NCBI GenBank assembly: GCA_036936605.1 | Contig: JAUPFV010000002.1 | Coordinates: 221,619,046 to 221,683,045 of the forward strand | Direction: 5' to 3' | Source of the DNA: Limnanthes douglasii subsp. nivea | Taxonomy: Eukaryota; Streptophyta; Magnoliopsida; Brassicales; Limnanthaceae | Length of the DNA: 64,000 nt | Shown: positions 1-11,132 of the stretch, in pieces | Position numbering within the stretch: position 1 is the stretch's first letter | Layout of the letters: the number at the start of each line of letters is the position of its first letter | The notes under the pieces: model-generated | The model's input: the letters and a program-made list of their open reading frames with translations, nothing else | Told to the model about the DNA's origin: nothing | Database searches by the model: none | Translations under genes and position numbers: made by a program

Positions 1-120
1 AAGATTGAAAGTATTTAGGGTGTTAAACTATTTAAATCTAGGGTTATATTTGTGTTTTGAAATGATTTAGGAAGAGTAAATAGACTTATTTTTTATTGAT
101 TTTTAATTTTTTTTTAAGAA

Positions 121-1655
121 GTAGCTGTTGTGGATGCTCAACCTATCAAAACAACTATTTTCTCGACTTCTAGGGTCTGAACTTTCGGCGCAAACCCAAG
201 CGTCTATCCCCCAAGACAAAGCTAACACAAGTTCACATGTTCAAAAGAACACCAACTCGAAAAAGATAAAAAAAGACAAAATCGAACTGTCCTCGTAAAT
301 CGGGGCTATCTTAGCAAATAATTTGCGAGAGGTTGAGGGCAACTATCTTCTCGCTATGTACAAAATTAAATACAAGTATTATCAACCTTCCGAAGAGGAA
401 AATTTTAGAGACCGATGATAAATTCCAAACTTCATAAATATTCGATTTACTGAAGCCATAGAGACTCCTCTATCTTTTGCGACAATAAGCTGATTGTCTA
501 TCCGAAGATGCTGAACTAGGATCTTCGGTTCTCGTTGCATTCTGCTTTGGTGAAGTACTTTGAGCTGATAATTTTATGTCTGACTCAAGCTCATCTGAGC
601 GTGTGGTTCACCTTGATGGTCTGGATAATGGCTTCTCAGAAATCTGGAACCGGTTTCTCTATGGAAGAGTTTGTCGGGTTGATTAACGTTGCCAAAAATC
701 CTTATTTTCCCTTTTATTCCCTCACCTTTGGGAGTAAATTCAAGATATGAGATGATCTTTTGGAAGCCGAGAAGAAATGGAAACAAAGTTATTTCTTCAT
801 CTCTCGTTTGTGGGAGACATGATTTGAGAAGTCTGCTGAAAGATCGCATCGGCCCACTTTGAGGCGGACTAGTAGAGGTACCAAATTTTACCTTACTCAA
901 ATTTACTTTCACTTCATTTACTTGATTTATTTTACCAAAACTTTATTGGAGGACAACAATGAAAAGGGTGTCTAAACCGTTTGAAGGACAGCTAAAGGAA
1001 GCTGGTTGGATTTTTGATTAACTAAGTAGTTGGGCCAGTACTTCCTGGTCCAATAAATTTCACCCATGCTTCACTCTGTCTAACCAAGATAAGATCCATC
1101 TTGGAAGAGTTCTTGGTGTCTTCCACACAAGGCAACATATTTGAACGATTGGAAGCCACATATGTTCTCATCTAAATTCCTACAAGAGTTAGGGCTCCAA
1201 GCTATCTCAACCATGAAAACGATATGGTTGAGGAAGAAAATATTTAAACTGGAGGTGAGGCCGAGGAGGAAGACAATGCTAAACTCAAGACCGAAGAAGT
1301 TCAACCCTCCGGAAAAGGTGGCTCCAAAAGGACATAAAAAAATGTTCGTTGAAAGACAAAGGAAAATATAAAGACGTCGAAGAGGGTGATCAACAGGTAG
1401 AAGAAAATATTGGCCCTTCGGATGACGACACAGTTGATCCTAACTTGCCTTCTCTTGAGAAATTCGTTTTCATTGACTCAAACTCTCCTCGGGCGTGAAC
1501 CAAAGAAACTGCTCATCAAGAAAACGAGGAAAATAATGGCCAAAGAGGTCAAGGTGATGAAGAACAAGTTCATAGGAACTTCGAAGCTGGTTCTTTATTG
1601 GTAGCGCTCGAACTTAATAAGATGCTTCATGTTGCGGTACTTCTTCAAATGAAAT
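121..1655 (+). pseudogene. Fragment of an E3-type antisense retrotransposon ORF
   Basis: This stretch is homologous to 57143-58670, part of the antisense ORF of element E3. The readable core at 535-750 contains a tract with WFTLMVWIMASQ, which matches WYTLMACIMASRLSG in the better preserved ORF of element E2 (near 23310). That tract resembles the Pfam 'putative gypsy type transposon' (Transposase_28) region of plants. Many stops and frame changes break it, and it starts and ends abruptly: on the left at a junction with ELIP upstream flank, on the right at a MULE fragment. The sister copy is 36882-38405. It has no function of its own that can be inferred. Confidence 0.7.
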
Positions 1656-2580
1656 ATTTTTTTGATAGCTCGCATACGAGTTAACTGGCGGTCGGTACTA
1701 ATAACCCTAGTAAATGGACATGTACTATCCATCATCAAATCACGAAGAACACTACAGGCTCATGTGTAGTTTTTTTTAATCTTTTCCTCACTCATAAACA
1801 CATAGGCAATGACATTTGTAAATGGATTCAAAGTTACTTCCAAACTCTTTAGCAATGGAATTTTATACCTTGTTGTTTTGTACATATAATCCATGACAAG
1901 CATAATCAAATTTACGTAACAAGTTTATACTTACCAGATGCGTGAAAAAGAAATCGATGATCATTTGTGATTCGTTGCATAATCGCTCCCACGCCGAATA
2001 ACCATGTTTCTTCAATTTACCCAATAAATATTGCATTTGTGTTTGTCCAACGTGCTCAACATCTTGTTGTTTTTAGAAAATATTGTATATTGCATGCATG
2101 TTCAATAGATTCTCTAGGTTATTATGCTTCAAACCACTATATATCTCCCTAGAATGCGACCCACGGAAAGATAAATTACGAACTAGTGTTTCTTCATCCG
2201 GTCTGAGTCTAAACACGTGGGAATGGTCGTCTAAGAGAACATAAAGTTCATGATTATTTTTCTCGTTTATAACTTCCAAACACCATTGCATAGCAAGCAC
2301 GTAAACCGAATTCCCTTTTTATTCAAAAGCACAACTGTATTTGTTTTATACACTTTCGTTTTCTCAAAGTTTCCAGCTTTTTTTTTATTTAAAAATATTT
2401 TACTTATCACATTAGTAATGTAACCTAGGATTTATTCCCCAATTCTCACTTTCATATAACACGGTAATGGTGACAAATTTAATCTTCTTCGATTTTTTTC
2501 TACAAAAGCATCCATTTTCGCCTTAGTGAAAAACCTATCGGTTATGAAAATTTCGGTGAAATCAGCCATCATTTATTGTG
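1656..2580 (-). pseudogene. MULE transposase fragment (U1 copy)
   Basis: Minus-strand reading frames match the plant MULE transposase family. The piece at 2073-2300 carries the region with NHELYVLLDDHSHVFRLRPD and the stretch leading to IYSGLKHNNL. The catalytic-domain part is the more decayed counterpart of 38345-38659, and the STDRQLTRM-like motif is recognisable near 1680. A minus-strand piece around 2390-2570 (motif FFTKAKLDAFVEK) may be the N-terminal part. Stops and frameshifts break it; the SWIM region is missing. It inserted in, or was joined to, the antisense-ORF fragment at about 1655. The U3 copy is better preserved. Confidence 0.7.
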
Positions 2581-4516
2581 GTTGGCCTAATTCCTCCTAT
2601 AATAATTACAAAAATAAACAATATGTAAATCCAAAATGATATTAAATAAATATCACATCAGGAACGAAAGTTTGATACGTGGTCGCATTAGAAATGCGAT
2701 GAGATATAACCTGGTCGCGAGCAGGGTTGTGATGAGCAAAGAATTGATTGTATTCATGTGCGCGACGAGAATAAAACTTTTTGCACGCTACATGCGTCCA
2801 TGTTATTTTTCATCGCATGAATCGCGTTAATCAATCGAAATAGAAACTAAAGTTAAAATCGTTACCTCTATTGGATAAAAGTTTTACTCGTCCATAATGT
2901 TGTTCAAAGAGCATCATAATTCTTCGTCTCCCATAATAATTTGGTGTTTGCTTGTTTTTTGGTAAAAAATTTAAGTGTTTGGATGATAAGTAGTTACTGT
3001 TTGGGATAAAATTCTTAAGGTTCATAGATATATTTGTAGTTGGGTTTTAGGTTTATGGTAAATTTTGTGACAATTCCAATTAGGTAAAAATGTTATGAAA
3101 AGGCTATATTGGGGTTTTCAAAATTTCAGTTTCAAAACAAGGGGGTATGGAGAGCGATCTAATAGTTTAATTTCTAGTCTAGCCCTTATGGATTAGTATG
3201 TGAAATATATATTTGGTTATTAATGTAAGATAGTCTAATTAATACGTAATTAGATCAATTATATTATATATAATTAAACAGTAATTGGATTTATAGATAA
3301 AAAAGCTTTATGAAGGTATAATTTTGGTACTCTGGTTGAATTTGGGCACCGTGAAAGATTGAGTTCTAATCTCAACACTAAATTCTGAACTCATAATTTA
3401 GACACACTAAATTTATAAAAATAATTTATTGTTTCTGGTCTCCGATCATAAAGCGGACAAAGTAAAAGGGTTTTGTACAACTATGGTTTCTAGTTGTATT
3501 TGTCTATACAAGAAAGACTCGGATTCAATCATTTCTTTAACCTAGACCTTAAAAGGTCAATCGTCGCTTTACCGAGATGTAAACTGACAACTATCTTGCT
3601 GCAATAAGAACTTAAGGAAAGATTCAAAAAATATTATGGATAACAATACATAAAATCGTAAGTTTATTTTATTCTATGTAATTAGTTAATCATATTGTGG
3701 GTTCTATATTACGCATTTGTGATATACTAACTTGAGGTTATTTAATTAATTTATCAATTGATATTGGAGCCAAGATCCTTTTGTGATTTATGGGATAAAC
3801 TGAAACTGTATCTATAATTTAATAAAAACATGTTTTTCTTCGTACAATTGGGAGTAATTGATTAATTAACTTTGTAAGGTATATATTTAGGCTTTACGTG
3901 AACATTATGTATATAATGATTTATTCATAAATCATCATGTTTAAGTGTTTTAATTTTTTTTAATGAATAAATATATTGTATAGATATGATTTTGGATTTT
4001 TCTAATCTTAAATCAAGATTTGATTGATTGTTGGAAATTTTCTCCCAAATTTAAAATCAACCAAACTCTAATTTAATAAAATAAATCAAACTTACTGGTG
4101 ATAACCGCTCATCGATGGAGAAACCCAAAATGTTATTGTCAATCAAAGGTTATTTGGAGACGTTCATCATGGCCAACAAAGTGTCTTCGGTGAGGATGAA
4201 TGTCGCAGTTTGTGAGGAAATCATAATCCATTGTTGTTGCGATGATAACATTAAGAGGATGATTGATAGGCGAACGCCAAGTGACAGCAACAACTGTTGT
4301 TGCTGGTTAGACGGATCGACCCACTGGTAGAAAGTATATTTGTACGTATAATGTTTACTAGAGATTTATTTTGTTGTCTCAGGCCGAAAGAAGCAAACAT
4401 TTTTATAGAATGTATCATGATGGAGAATGTAGTGATTGCGACTATAAGGAGTTACACAATATATTTTATAATCAATCATTTTCCAATTATATTATTTATT
4501 TTATTTTCAATAATAC
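2581..4516. other. AT-rich spacer without recognisable gene
   Basis: No convincing coding sequence. Short ORFs at 2636-2830 (+), 2831-3025 (-) and 4115-4330 (+) have no recognisable motif; the minus one may be the degraded 5' end of the MULE. A perfect 10-bp inverted repeat with a 1-base centre lies at 4285-4305. The whole block recurs at 39336-41270. Confidence 0.6.
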
Positions 4517-5763
4517 ATGGACAATAATCAAGTAGTTCCCAATATTAGAGCAAGATTACATCAGTGGAATGGTATGATAATATTCTTTGGATTGAGACTA
4601 ACCTTGATCCAATCAATGTTAATGGAAATTCAAACATATCACATACAAAGTTGTTTTCTTCATAGGATAATGATCACCAGAATTGTACCGATGTGGAATA
4701 TGTTTCTCTAGGGTTTCAGAGAGGATAATCATGCTTCGAACCGGGCCTAATAGATTTCTTTATGTAAACCACATGAAGAGGAAGGTCTTAACATTAGGTA
4801 TCTAGAAGATATGCAGCTTGTTCTCTCTTATAAATTTTTATTCAAATATAAAGAAAACTCTTCCCTTCGGGATAATTTCATGATTTCTCTATATTATGCT
4901 AAAGTTTATCCATTACTACTAAAATTACCCTATAACACCTCTAAAACATGGAAAATAAATAAGTTTCAAAGATATAGCATAAATTTACCTTTTAGAAAGT
5001 TAGGAAAGGAAAATAGATTTTTTGCTCGAAAGATGGTATGATTAGAATAATTTTATCATTTCCCATCGTTGAACTCTACTTTTTTTTAAATCAATTTCCC
5101 ACTATTGGAATTGTGTTGGATGGGAGGTTGACAAGATTAGATCCTCAATCTTACTCTCAGATATAGAGAAGATCTATAAAATTAAACTACCACCTAATGT
5201 AAAAGATGAATTCACACAAGGAAGACTTTATTACTACTCCCCAAAAAATGTTATTACCTATAATGGAATCTATTGAAACGTTTTAATTATTTCAAAGGAT
5301 ATGGAATAGCACCACTCCCAAAAAATGTTATTTCCTATAATAGAATCTATTGAAAGATTAGTTACCTATAAACTCTATTTGGCAAAAAAATAATCACTTC
5401 TCATTGGCTTCCAAATGTCAATTCTGCAAGCAAAGTGAATAAATTAAAGTATTACATGTGGACTGAAAATTAGATTGGGATGTTTGAAAATACCTTTCTG
5501 GATTATTCAGAATCTTTATCTCTAAACACGACATTAGTTCATCTAATCTAAATGTTGTTTTAGTCCACTACGAAAGAGATCCATATTAGATCTGTTATAC
5601 CTCATATTATTTGTTGGTCTATATGGAAGGCAAGAAAAAATGCTAAACATCAACGTCAAATTAATTTTGCTAGATTGGTGATAGACTATATCAAATATAT
5701 AATCTTCAAGTTAGATAATGCTAACTTCTTCAAATCAGCACAGTGGAAGGGTGATATTTTTAC
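4517..5763 (+). pseudogene. L1-type LINE ORF2 remnant, left part (U1)
   Basis: Plus-strand fragments match the C-terminal half of plant L1 LINE ORF2. At 4530-4700 the motifs IRARLHQWNG, LRLTLIQSML and YHIQSCFLHRIMITRI correspond to the reverse transcriptase thumb. At about 5410-5440 CQFCKQSE matches the Cys pair of the zf-RVT domain. At about 5600-5690 PHIICWSIWKARKNAKH matches the conserved block after it. The frame is broken repeatedly. Element E1 interrupts it at 5763, and RNase H sequence resumes at 14876. Compared with the U3 copy, about 220 bp of reverse transcriptase sequence is missing near 4527. Confidence 0.8.
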
Positions 5764-6083
5764 TGTCAAGGAAATGGAACTTCGAGGACTGAAATGTAAA
5801 GAAAAATAATTCTTATGACAGATTAAAAAGTTAGAGAAGGAAATTAGAACTTTGTATTTAAGTCAAGGACGAACATGTAATTATCCTTTTTATGTAACTG
5901 TTTCAATTAAAGACCTAATTCCTTGCGCCTCTATATAACGGCCAATGCTGATCTAATAAAGGGGTTGGCTTTTTGAGATAGATTACTTGAGAAATCTAAT
6001 TTTCTCTCTCTAAAACCTATTTCTCTCTCTACAAACTGACTTCTTTCAATTTAATTAGGCAACACAAGTAATCAAACTCACTA
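5764..6083 (+). repeat. E1 5' LTR (U1)
   Basis: About 320 bp, beginning TGTCAAGGAAATGG and ending AACTCACTA (ACTCACCA in the U3 copy). It contains a CTATATAACGGCC TATA-like box near 5931-5943 and CT-rich TCTCTCTC stretches downstream of it, the likely promoter and leader. It pairs with 14575-14875. Confidence 0.85.
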
Positions 6084-6106
6084 AATTGGTGACTTCATTG
6101 GGGACC
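6084..6106 (+). other. E1 primer-binding site
   Basis: Directly after the LTR end comes TTGGTGACTTCATTGGGG, in the position of a tRNA primer-binding site. The identical sequence follows the U3 5' LTR (43070 onward). Element E2 has TTGGCGACCATAGTGGG in the same place. Which tRNA it pairs with was not determined. Confidence 0.6.
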
Positions 6107-6178
6107 GGATCAACAATTGGTGCCTAGTTTACTAGTTCGAATTTTTCGAACCTTTAAAAACAATCTTAAAACTATACA

Positions 6179-7724
6179 ATGAATCAAAAAAATGACTCGT
6201 TAGTTCGATCAGCTTTCGAAACACTGAAAAAGGATTCACCAAGGACAGATGATAGATAAGAAGGATCTACTTTGATTCATCAAACTCAACCTGAGATAAA
6301 GTTACGAATGAATCAGCTTCTGGATAAGATAAATGCTTTGAATGAGAAATACCACTAAAGAGAGGAGGAAATTCAGTCAGGTAGGCTAAAATCCGAGGTG
6401 CGACAAGTCAATGACAAAAATGATATTGTTGGTCAATCTGATCGATCTTGTATTGATCATTAGATCAGAAATGAGTAAAAAAAGGTGCAGTTTGAGGCGC
6501 CAAAAGAGCGTCATTCTTCTCGAAATGAAAAGAAAGATAAACAGAGGTATGTCACATCTACTGACGAGGACGTCGAAAGGTCTGGATCTGATTTTAAAAT
6601 AAATTAAGGCTCCTCAAAAGAAAAGAAAAAACAACCTCGCAAATATAAGAAGGAACATAAAGCTAAAAGAGAAAGTATACCTCGATGTTTGAGGGAGTCG
6701 AACTAGTGTGAAAAGGAAATATATCAAACTAGTGTAATGGGGATGATCGAAATTTGTATGCACTCATGGGAGCTGAGGATCAATATGTTAAAGGTGTTGA
6801 CTTGAGGAATTATCCATTGAAAAATGAGATAAAATTAATCACAATTGTGAAACATTTTGATATTTCGAAAGTATAGAAATTTCATGGGATGCAAGACCCA
6901 AAACGGGTATATCGAACAGTTTAAGAATAACATGATGAATTTTGAGGATGATGACAGGCTAGTGTGTCGGGCTTTTTCCCAAACTTTTAAGGGAACAACT
7001 TTGAAATGGTACAACCGAATTCTGAGGGGGTCTATTTCAAACTTTAGAGACTTTTACACTTCCTTTCGAAGACAGTTCGTCAAGATTAAAGAAATGAGGG
7101 AAAACAGAGATAGTATCATCCAATGCAAACAAGAAGTTAGAGAAAAGCTGAAATATTATACGAAGTATTTTGTTTTAACAAGAGTGCTGGATAATTATAA
7201 AGAGCTTGTGGCTATGGTAGCCCTTCGCCAGGGACTGTTAGCAGGAGATTTGGCTAATAAAAAACAAAAAGAAGAGCCTTAACTTTTCGAGCTTTGATGG
7301 CTCAAGTTGAGGACCAAATCAAGTTTGAAGAGTCAACCAAGGTTCGAGGGGTACGACTACTGGTCAAAAGAATTTTGGGCAGGTGTCAAATAACCAGGGG
7401 CAATATTCAAATTATGCTCAACAAGCACGTTTGAGGAACAACAATCTAACACCTCGACCTGGAGGGTATTCGAACCAAGCTCTGTCATACAAATTTAATA
7501 TGCCAAGGCCCAATCAATGGATAAGGCTTCAGTACGATGCAGATCTGACTGAGAATATGGCTGCAATCTTTGATAAAACTAAAGGATATGTAAATTTCAG
7601 GAAGCCCACTTCAATCAATACGCCTAGAGAGGAACGAAACAAAAAGTTTTTCATGTATCACAATGACATCGATCATGCTACTAGATTGCATTGCCTTGTA
7701 AAAAAAAGTTCGTACTTTAATTAA
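6179..7724 (+). pseudogene. E1 gag (U1)
   Basis: Begins at ATG 6179 (MNQKNDSLVRSAFETLKKD) and is broken by stops. The Retrotrans_gag core at 6890-7270 is readable, with motifs YIEQFKNNMMNFEDD, CRAFSQTFKGTTLKWYN and ALRQGLLAGDLANK. These align with the gag of E2 (CRAFSQSFTGSALKWYN, SLRQGLNPGILADS). The tail at 7383-7724 carries a damaged HNDIDHATRLHC knuckle, comparable to HNDTGHTTEDC of E2. It would form the virus-like particle but cannot be translated intact. Confidence 0.8.
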
Positions 7725-7746
7725 TAATGGGAAATTACTAACTTAT

Positions 7747-10546
7747 GTGAAAGCACAGAGCAACGCATCAAAAAATCCCATAGCATCGACTTCACAATCC
7801 ACCAATCCAAATGCCCAAGCTGAAAATTTGATGATTCTGGATTCGAAGACTGATGGGTTTGATGCTGCATCAGAATACTTAGACATGGACCCAGATCGGT
7901 TATTTCTGATGGTAATGGAAGAACCCGTAAAACAGGGCCACGTTCGAAACATGTGCGAGTATTTTGAATCCCTAGCCATTTTCTGGGGTGACTCTATGAC
8001 TGGGAGCACTGATAGTTCAAGGAAACGATACTTAGTAATTCTGGCTACTTAGATAGAGGGAAAAATATCTACCCATCTGTATGGTAATCAAGGAATTCAA
8101 GGTGGAGGTAAGTCTGAGAAGGGGACCTTTTAAGAAGAAGGTTCAAGTTCTTTTTATGGTGGTTGATTGTCCAACAAGTTATAATGCCATTTTTGGAAGA
8201 TCTTGGTTATTAAGATTGTATGATGTTGTTTCGATAGTCTATCAATGTTACAAGTATGTTATCAGAGAGTGTATCGGGATACTCCAAAGTGATCAAAAGA
8301 TAGCTAGAGAATTTGACGCTGCTACTCTTCGGATCCGAGGATCTAGCAATGGCAATATGACGAACGTATAGAAGTCAGGGGGGTTAACCTCAAATTTTGA
8401 AGAAAGGTTTGACGATTCGAGGGTAACCCCAGGTTCATTGACCAGTAAGTGAAGAAATAGAGGAATATACTTTTCCAGAGGGAAGAGTACTTTGAATAAG
8501 AACCTTACTGACCCCAAATAAATTTACAATTTTTATCACAATCGGGATGATTTCGCTTGGAAAACAAAGGTCGTGACAGGAGTACCCATTGAGATAATTT
8601 GTCACAGCCTAGCCATTAACCCAAAGGTGATAGCAGTTATACAAAAAGACGTGCATTTTATTTTGAGAAAACAGAGGCTATTTTTTCTGAAGCGGATCTC
8701 TTGTCGAAGGTCGGACATATAAGGGAGTTACAGTAATTTTTATGGAAGGCGAACCCAGTAGTGGTCAACAAGAAGAATGGGAATTGGAGAATGTGTGTTG
8801 ATTTTACAGACTTAAATTGAGCCTGTCCTAAAGATCCATTTCCCGTTCCTTGAATATACCAGTTGATTTATTCCAATTCGAGAAATAAAATCTTGACCTT
8901 TATGGGTGTTTTTACATGATATACTTAAATTCAAATGGATCCAAAAGATCAAGAATGTACCACCTTCATCACATACAGAGACTTGCATTGTTATAGCTTT
9001 ATGCCTTTTGGATTAAAAAATGTTGGGGCCACATACCAGAGATTAATGAACAAGGAATTTGCTATTCAGATTGGAAACAACGTGGAGGTATACATCGGCG
9101 ATATAGTGGTAAAAATATTAACAGACGATGCATACTTGGAAGATTTAGAGGAGATATTTCTGAATTTAAAGGCAATAAGGCTAAAGTCGAATCCAGAAAA
9201 ATGTAGTTTTGGAGTTCGACCAATGAAATTTCTGGGTTGTGTTATTAGTGAAAAGGGGATAAAAGCTGACTTAGAGCAGTTCGAAGAAGTAGTATCCATT
9301 AAATTGCCTCGAATGATCAAGGAAGTGCAAATTTTGACAGGAAGGTTAGCAACTTTTAACAGATTTATTTCTAAATTTTCTGACAAATGTTTTCTTTTCT
9401 TGCAAGTGTTACGAAGACCAAAGAAGTTTGAATGGGCTTTGGATTGTGAATCAGCTTTTACAAGACTCAAAGTTTTGTTAACATCAGTAGAAATATTATC
9501 CAAGCCTCGAAGTGGAGAAAAACTCTTTTTGTAAATCGCGGTATCATATTTTGCAGTAAGTGTAGTATTGATAAGTGAATATTCAAGACTTCCAAAGCCG
9601 GTGCATTACGTCAGCAAAAGTTTGATGGCATTAGCATTGGTGGTGGCTGCTAGAAAAATGCGCCCTTAATTTCAAGCTCATACCATCAAGGTTCAAACTT
9701 CATTTCTATTGAAGAATGTTGTACAACGTCCTGATATTTCAGGGAGAATGACTAAGTGGTCATGGAAATTGGGAGGTTTTGACACTACCTTTTCACCTCG
9801 AACGACAATAGAAGCACAAGCTTTGGTTGTGATTAAATTCACTGTAAACAGTATTTGTTGTCATTTTGGAGTACCTCAAAGAATTAGTATAGACAATGGT
9901 CCTCAATTCAATAATAAAGAAATGGCTTCATTTTGTGCTTTGAAGCGATCAAGTAATGTTTTTCCACACATTTTCATCATCAAGAAAATGAACAAGTATA
10001 GGTGATAAACAGATCTATCTTAGAAGGTTTGAAGAAGAATTTTACAAGAGCATCAGAAACATGGCCTAATTACTTACAGGAGGTACTTTGAGCTTATCGA
10101 ACAACCCCTAGTTAGGCTACAAATGAGACCCATTTTTCTTTAGCGTATGGAATGGATGTTGTCAGTCCTGTGGAATCTACCTTGCCTTCTTTTAGGATAA
10201 TTCAATATTGCAAAAACATGAAAGATGAAGCCAAAAGAAAAGTTTAGATTTGATTGAAGAGAAAAGAGTTCAACCACATTTATATATATTTCATTATCAA
10301 ACTCTTATGAGGAATAGATATAATTCGAGGGTGAAAAGGAGGAAGTTCAAGATAGGTGACAAAATGTTAAGAAAGGTATTTCTCCATACCAGGGAAAAGA
10401 GCCTCGGCAAGATGGCCCCAAATTGGGAAGGACCTTATATGGTTGTTGAAAGGATAAAACGAGCTTCTTATCGCCTTTTTGATAATCAGGGGAGGATGCT
10501 TCAACATCCATGGAATATACAACATCTAAAATTGTACTATGAGTGA
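7747..10546 (+). pseudogene. E1 pol (U1), decayed and internally deleted
   Basis: Order of remnants: protease tail at 8150-8220 (VDCPTSYNAIFGRSWL, without a readable DTG site); reverse transcriptase about 8750-9330 (MCVDFTDLN, DPKDQECTTF, FMPFGLKNVGATYQRLMN); connection and first RNase H about 9330-9820; integrase C-terminal half 9830-10546 (DNGPQFNN; then the HLKLYYE end). The active-site loop reads YIGD, so the second metal-binding Asp pair is spoiled. Around 9821-9835 the RNase H end (IEAQAL) is joined directly to integrase (VIKFTVNSICCHFGVP). The second RNase H, the HHCC zinc finger and the first integrase Asp are therefore gone. Confidence 0.82.
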
Positions 10547-11132
10547 CTGTGTTGTATTCTGAAATTGTTTTTTTATTAATTAGCGAACTATTTCCTATCC
10601 TGTAAGGTTTTAACGAGGCGTTATGCACATATTCAATCTATCAATAAAATGTAATTTTTTGCCAATGGTTGTTTACGAGTGCTTGTTCAAAGTATTTTGG
10701 TAACTAATCAAAGACCAATCATCTTTGAGGTTGACCAAGAGTAGAATATTCCAAAGTGTTGAATACACTTTTCGAATAAGCAACCATATTCTAACTGTTA
10801 CGTCCATTTAACGCACTATAATGTTCAGAGTGCTACGTCCATTAAACGTACTATAATATTCGAAGTGCTACGTCCATTAAATGCATAACAATATTTGAAG
10901 TGCTACGTTCATTAAATGCACTATAATATTCGAAATGTAATGTATTATAATTTTATTTAAAATTTTATGTTATAGTTTCAGTTCGAATAACTAATATAAA
11001 TAACAGTCAAATGCAAATATAACTTGAAGAAAGTAAAGGATAAACAAAGTTTGGTTGTCCTTCAATTTGATTCGAGGAGAACAGAAATATTACATTAAGT
11101 TTATGACAGATACAAAAAATAGATAGTTAAAA
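10547..11132. other. E1 spacer between pol and antisense ORF (U1)
   Basis: Non-coding, AT-rich. It carries the 35-bp tandem repeats listed separately and poly-A-signal-like AATAAA near 10643. The convergent ORFs on its two sides would both terminate here. Confidence 0.55.
10794..10933 (+). repeat. 35-bp tandem repeat, 4 units (U1)
   Basis: Four head-to-tail 35-bp units start at 10794, 10829, 10864 and 10899, each beginning AGTGCTACGTCCATTAAA or a close variant. U2 has 4 units (19815-19954) and U3 has 5 (47804-47978). Tandem repeats in this place are known in Tat-type elements. Confidence 0.9.

Noticed and set aside
4115..4330. 71-codon ORF with a Cys-rich CCCDD stretch (and its U3 copy)
   Set aside because: Only weakly conserved as a protein between U1 and U3 and no recognisable family; not called as a gene.
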